Positions 63,141-64,000 of a stretch of DNA of 64,000 bases are shown here, piece by piece (the stretch's first letter is position 1; each line of letters opens with the position of its first letter). A program made the position numbers and the translations under genes. The notes under the pieces were generated by a model, which saw only the letters and a program-made list of their open reading frames with translations, ran no database searches and was not told the origin of the DNA. The DNA comes from Vibrio cincinnatiensis DSM 19608 (lineage in GTDB: Bacteria; Pseudomonadota; Gammaproteobacteria; Enterobacterales; Vibrionaceae), in contig NZ_FUXB01000002.1 in the NCBI RefSeq assembly GCF_900167345.1, positions 1-64,000 of the forward strand, in the 5' to 3' direction.

Positions 63141-63170
63141 TTAACCCAACCTTGAGTAAGGTTGGGTTAA
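63141..63170 (-). terminator. Terminator after the antiporter gene
   Basis: A perfect 13-bp stem TTAACCCAACCTT / AAGGTTGGGTTAA with a 4-base loop, 7 bases beyond the antiporter stop. No long T run, so confidence is moderate. Confidence 0.7.
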
Positions 63171-63177
63171 AAGACAA

Positions 63178-64000
63178 TTATTGCGCGGATTCTACAACCA
63201 TTTTCGCCTTGGAAAGCCAAGATAAAACTACGCACACGAGTACAAACGCAACGCTAGCCGCAGCGAATGCAGCAAAGAGTGATGCTGTCATACCCAGTAC
63301 GATAAAGCCAACCGTTGATACCCCCGCCACAGAAAGTGAATAAGGCAATTGAGTCGCAACATGGTCAATATGGTTACAACGAGCCCCAGTTGAAGATAAA
63401 ATGGTGGTATCAGAAATGGGTGAACAATGATCGCCAAAAACAGAACCCGCTAATACCGCACTTAGCATTGGTAACATCAATGCTAGATCTGTCGCCCCAG
63501 CCATGTCACCGGCAATCGGTAACATGATACCAAATGTTCCCCATGATGTTCCTGTTGAAAATGCCATAATACCTGACAACAGAAACAAAATAACCGGTAA
63601 CCAATGTGGGTTGATATTACCTTGCACCAGTGAAGACAAATACGCACCCGTTTTCATGTCTCCAATCACAGAGCCAATGGTCCACGCAAAAATCAAAATT
63701 AGGATAGCGCCGAACATAGAACGGGCACCAATCCACATGGTGCTAAGAATATCTCCAACGGGTAAGGCTTGCCTAATCACAGTGAAAAGAGCCGCCAATA
63801 AACCCACGAATCCACCATAGATTAATGAGGTTCCAACATCTGTATTTTCAAATGCGCCCAAAACATTAAAGGCCACACCATCGGAGGCTAGAGCCTGACC
63901 TCCGGTATACAACATGGCACCAATAGTCGCCACAATCAGCAAAACAATAGGCAAAACTAAATCTAACACTTTGCCATGTGCACTTTCAGGAATATCTAAC
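63178..64000 (-). CDS. NhaC-family Na+/H+ antiporter (5' end cut by window)
   Basis: The frame stays open past 64000, so the N-terminus is missing; the visible 273 residues are the C-terminal part. About eight membrane helices and the diagnostic segment FGDHCSPISDTTILSSTGA, with GTSWGTFGIMLPI before it, place it in the NhaC/ArsB-related antiporter family. Exchanges Na+ (or an organic substrate such as lysine or malate in some relatives) for protons. An internal GTG (63969) could be mistaken for the start. Confidence 0.88.
   Translation of the reverse strand, partial: LDIPESAHGKVLDLVLPIVLLIVATIGAMLYTGGQALASDGVAFNVLGAFENTDVGTSLIYGGFVGLLAALFTVIRQALPVGDILSTMWIGARSMFGAILILIFAWTIGSVIGDMKTGAYLSSLVQGNINPHWLPVILFLLSGIMAFSTGTSWGTFGIMLPIAGDMAGATDLALMLPMLSAVLAGSVFGDHCSPISDTTILSSTGARCNHIDHVATQLPYSLSVAGVSTVGFIVLGMTASLFAAFAAASVAFVLVCVVLSWLSKAKMVVESAQ

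Overview
The window reads as core chromosome of a Vibrio or a close relative in the Vibrionaceae. The basis is protein resemblance and gene order: pheS-pheT-ihfA, the small alarmone synthase RelV, tpm, purT, cdd-yohKJ, sbcB, a cystine carrier, cobT-cobS-cobU-cobC-astE-btuC-btuD, rluE beside a complete hisGDCBHAFI operon, and a monomeric isocitrate dehydrogenase. I see no phage, insertion sequence, integron, CRISPR array or plasmid gene. Both window edges cut genes: frdA on the left and an NhaC-type antiporter on the right.

Layout. 1-4400 (all minus): the 5' three quarters of frdA, then a malic enzyme and a 2-hydroxycarboxylate carrier forming an anaerobic malate/citrate module. 4600-4800: two tRNA-Val genes. 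5100-8700: a membrane diguanylate cyclase, a DUF2726 protein, cheV, and an orphan 80-residue gene with its own promoter and terminator. 8750-13440: a TolC / HlyD / two ABC-2 permease export operon with no ATPase gene. 13500-20800: metA with Met boxes, a PilW-like TPR lipoprotein, a YgjP-like metalloprotease, a glutaredoxin-like protein, a LysR/MFS pair, and small DUF proteins. 20800-27900: a Tat-exported PhoX phosphatase and a TetR-MFP-RND efflux operon.

28000-34300 (all minus): late cobalamin assembly (cobT, cobS, cobU, cobC), astE, and the vitamin B12 importer genes btuC and btuD. A possible sigma-54-driven small RNA lies downstream of btuD. 34400-46500: an NAD(P)-binding protein, cystine carrier, sbcB, yohJK, cdd with two CRP-like sites, a GGDEF/EAL protein, purT with a PurR box, tpm and relV. 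46600-50750: the pheST and ihfA group. 51100-55650: a GNAT protein, a tRNA-Cys-Gly-Leu-Gly operon, icd and rluE. 55680-63020: the his operon behind a five-histidine leader peptide and attenuator.

Most of the region is ordinary housekeeping. The parts least explained by known biology are the ATPase-less ABC-2 exporter operon, the autonomous 80-residue gene at 8384, the signal-peptide-like start of RelV, and the 28018-28175 block: a 14-bp inverted repeat, a GG-N10-GC promoter-like site and a strong terminator inside 160 bases. All function calls were made by reading the translated proteins; no database search was run.
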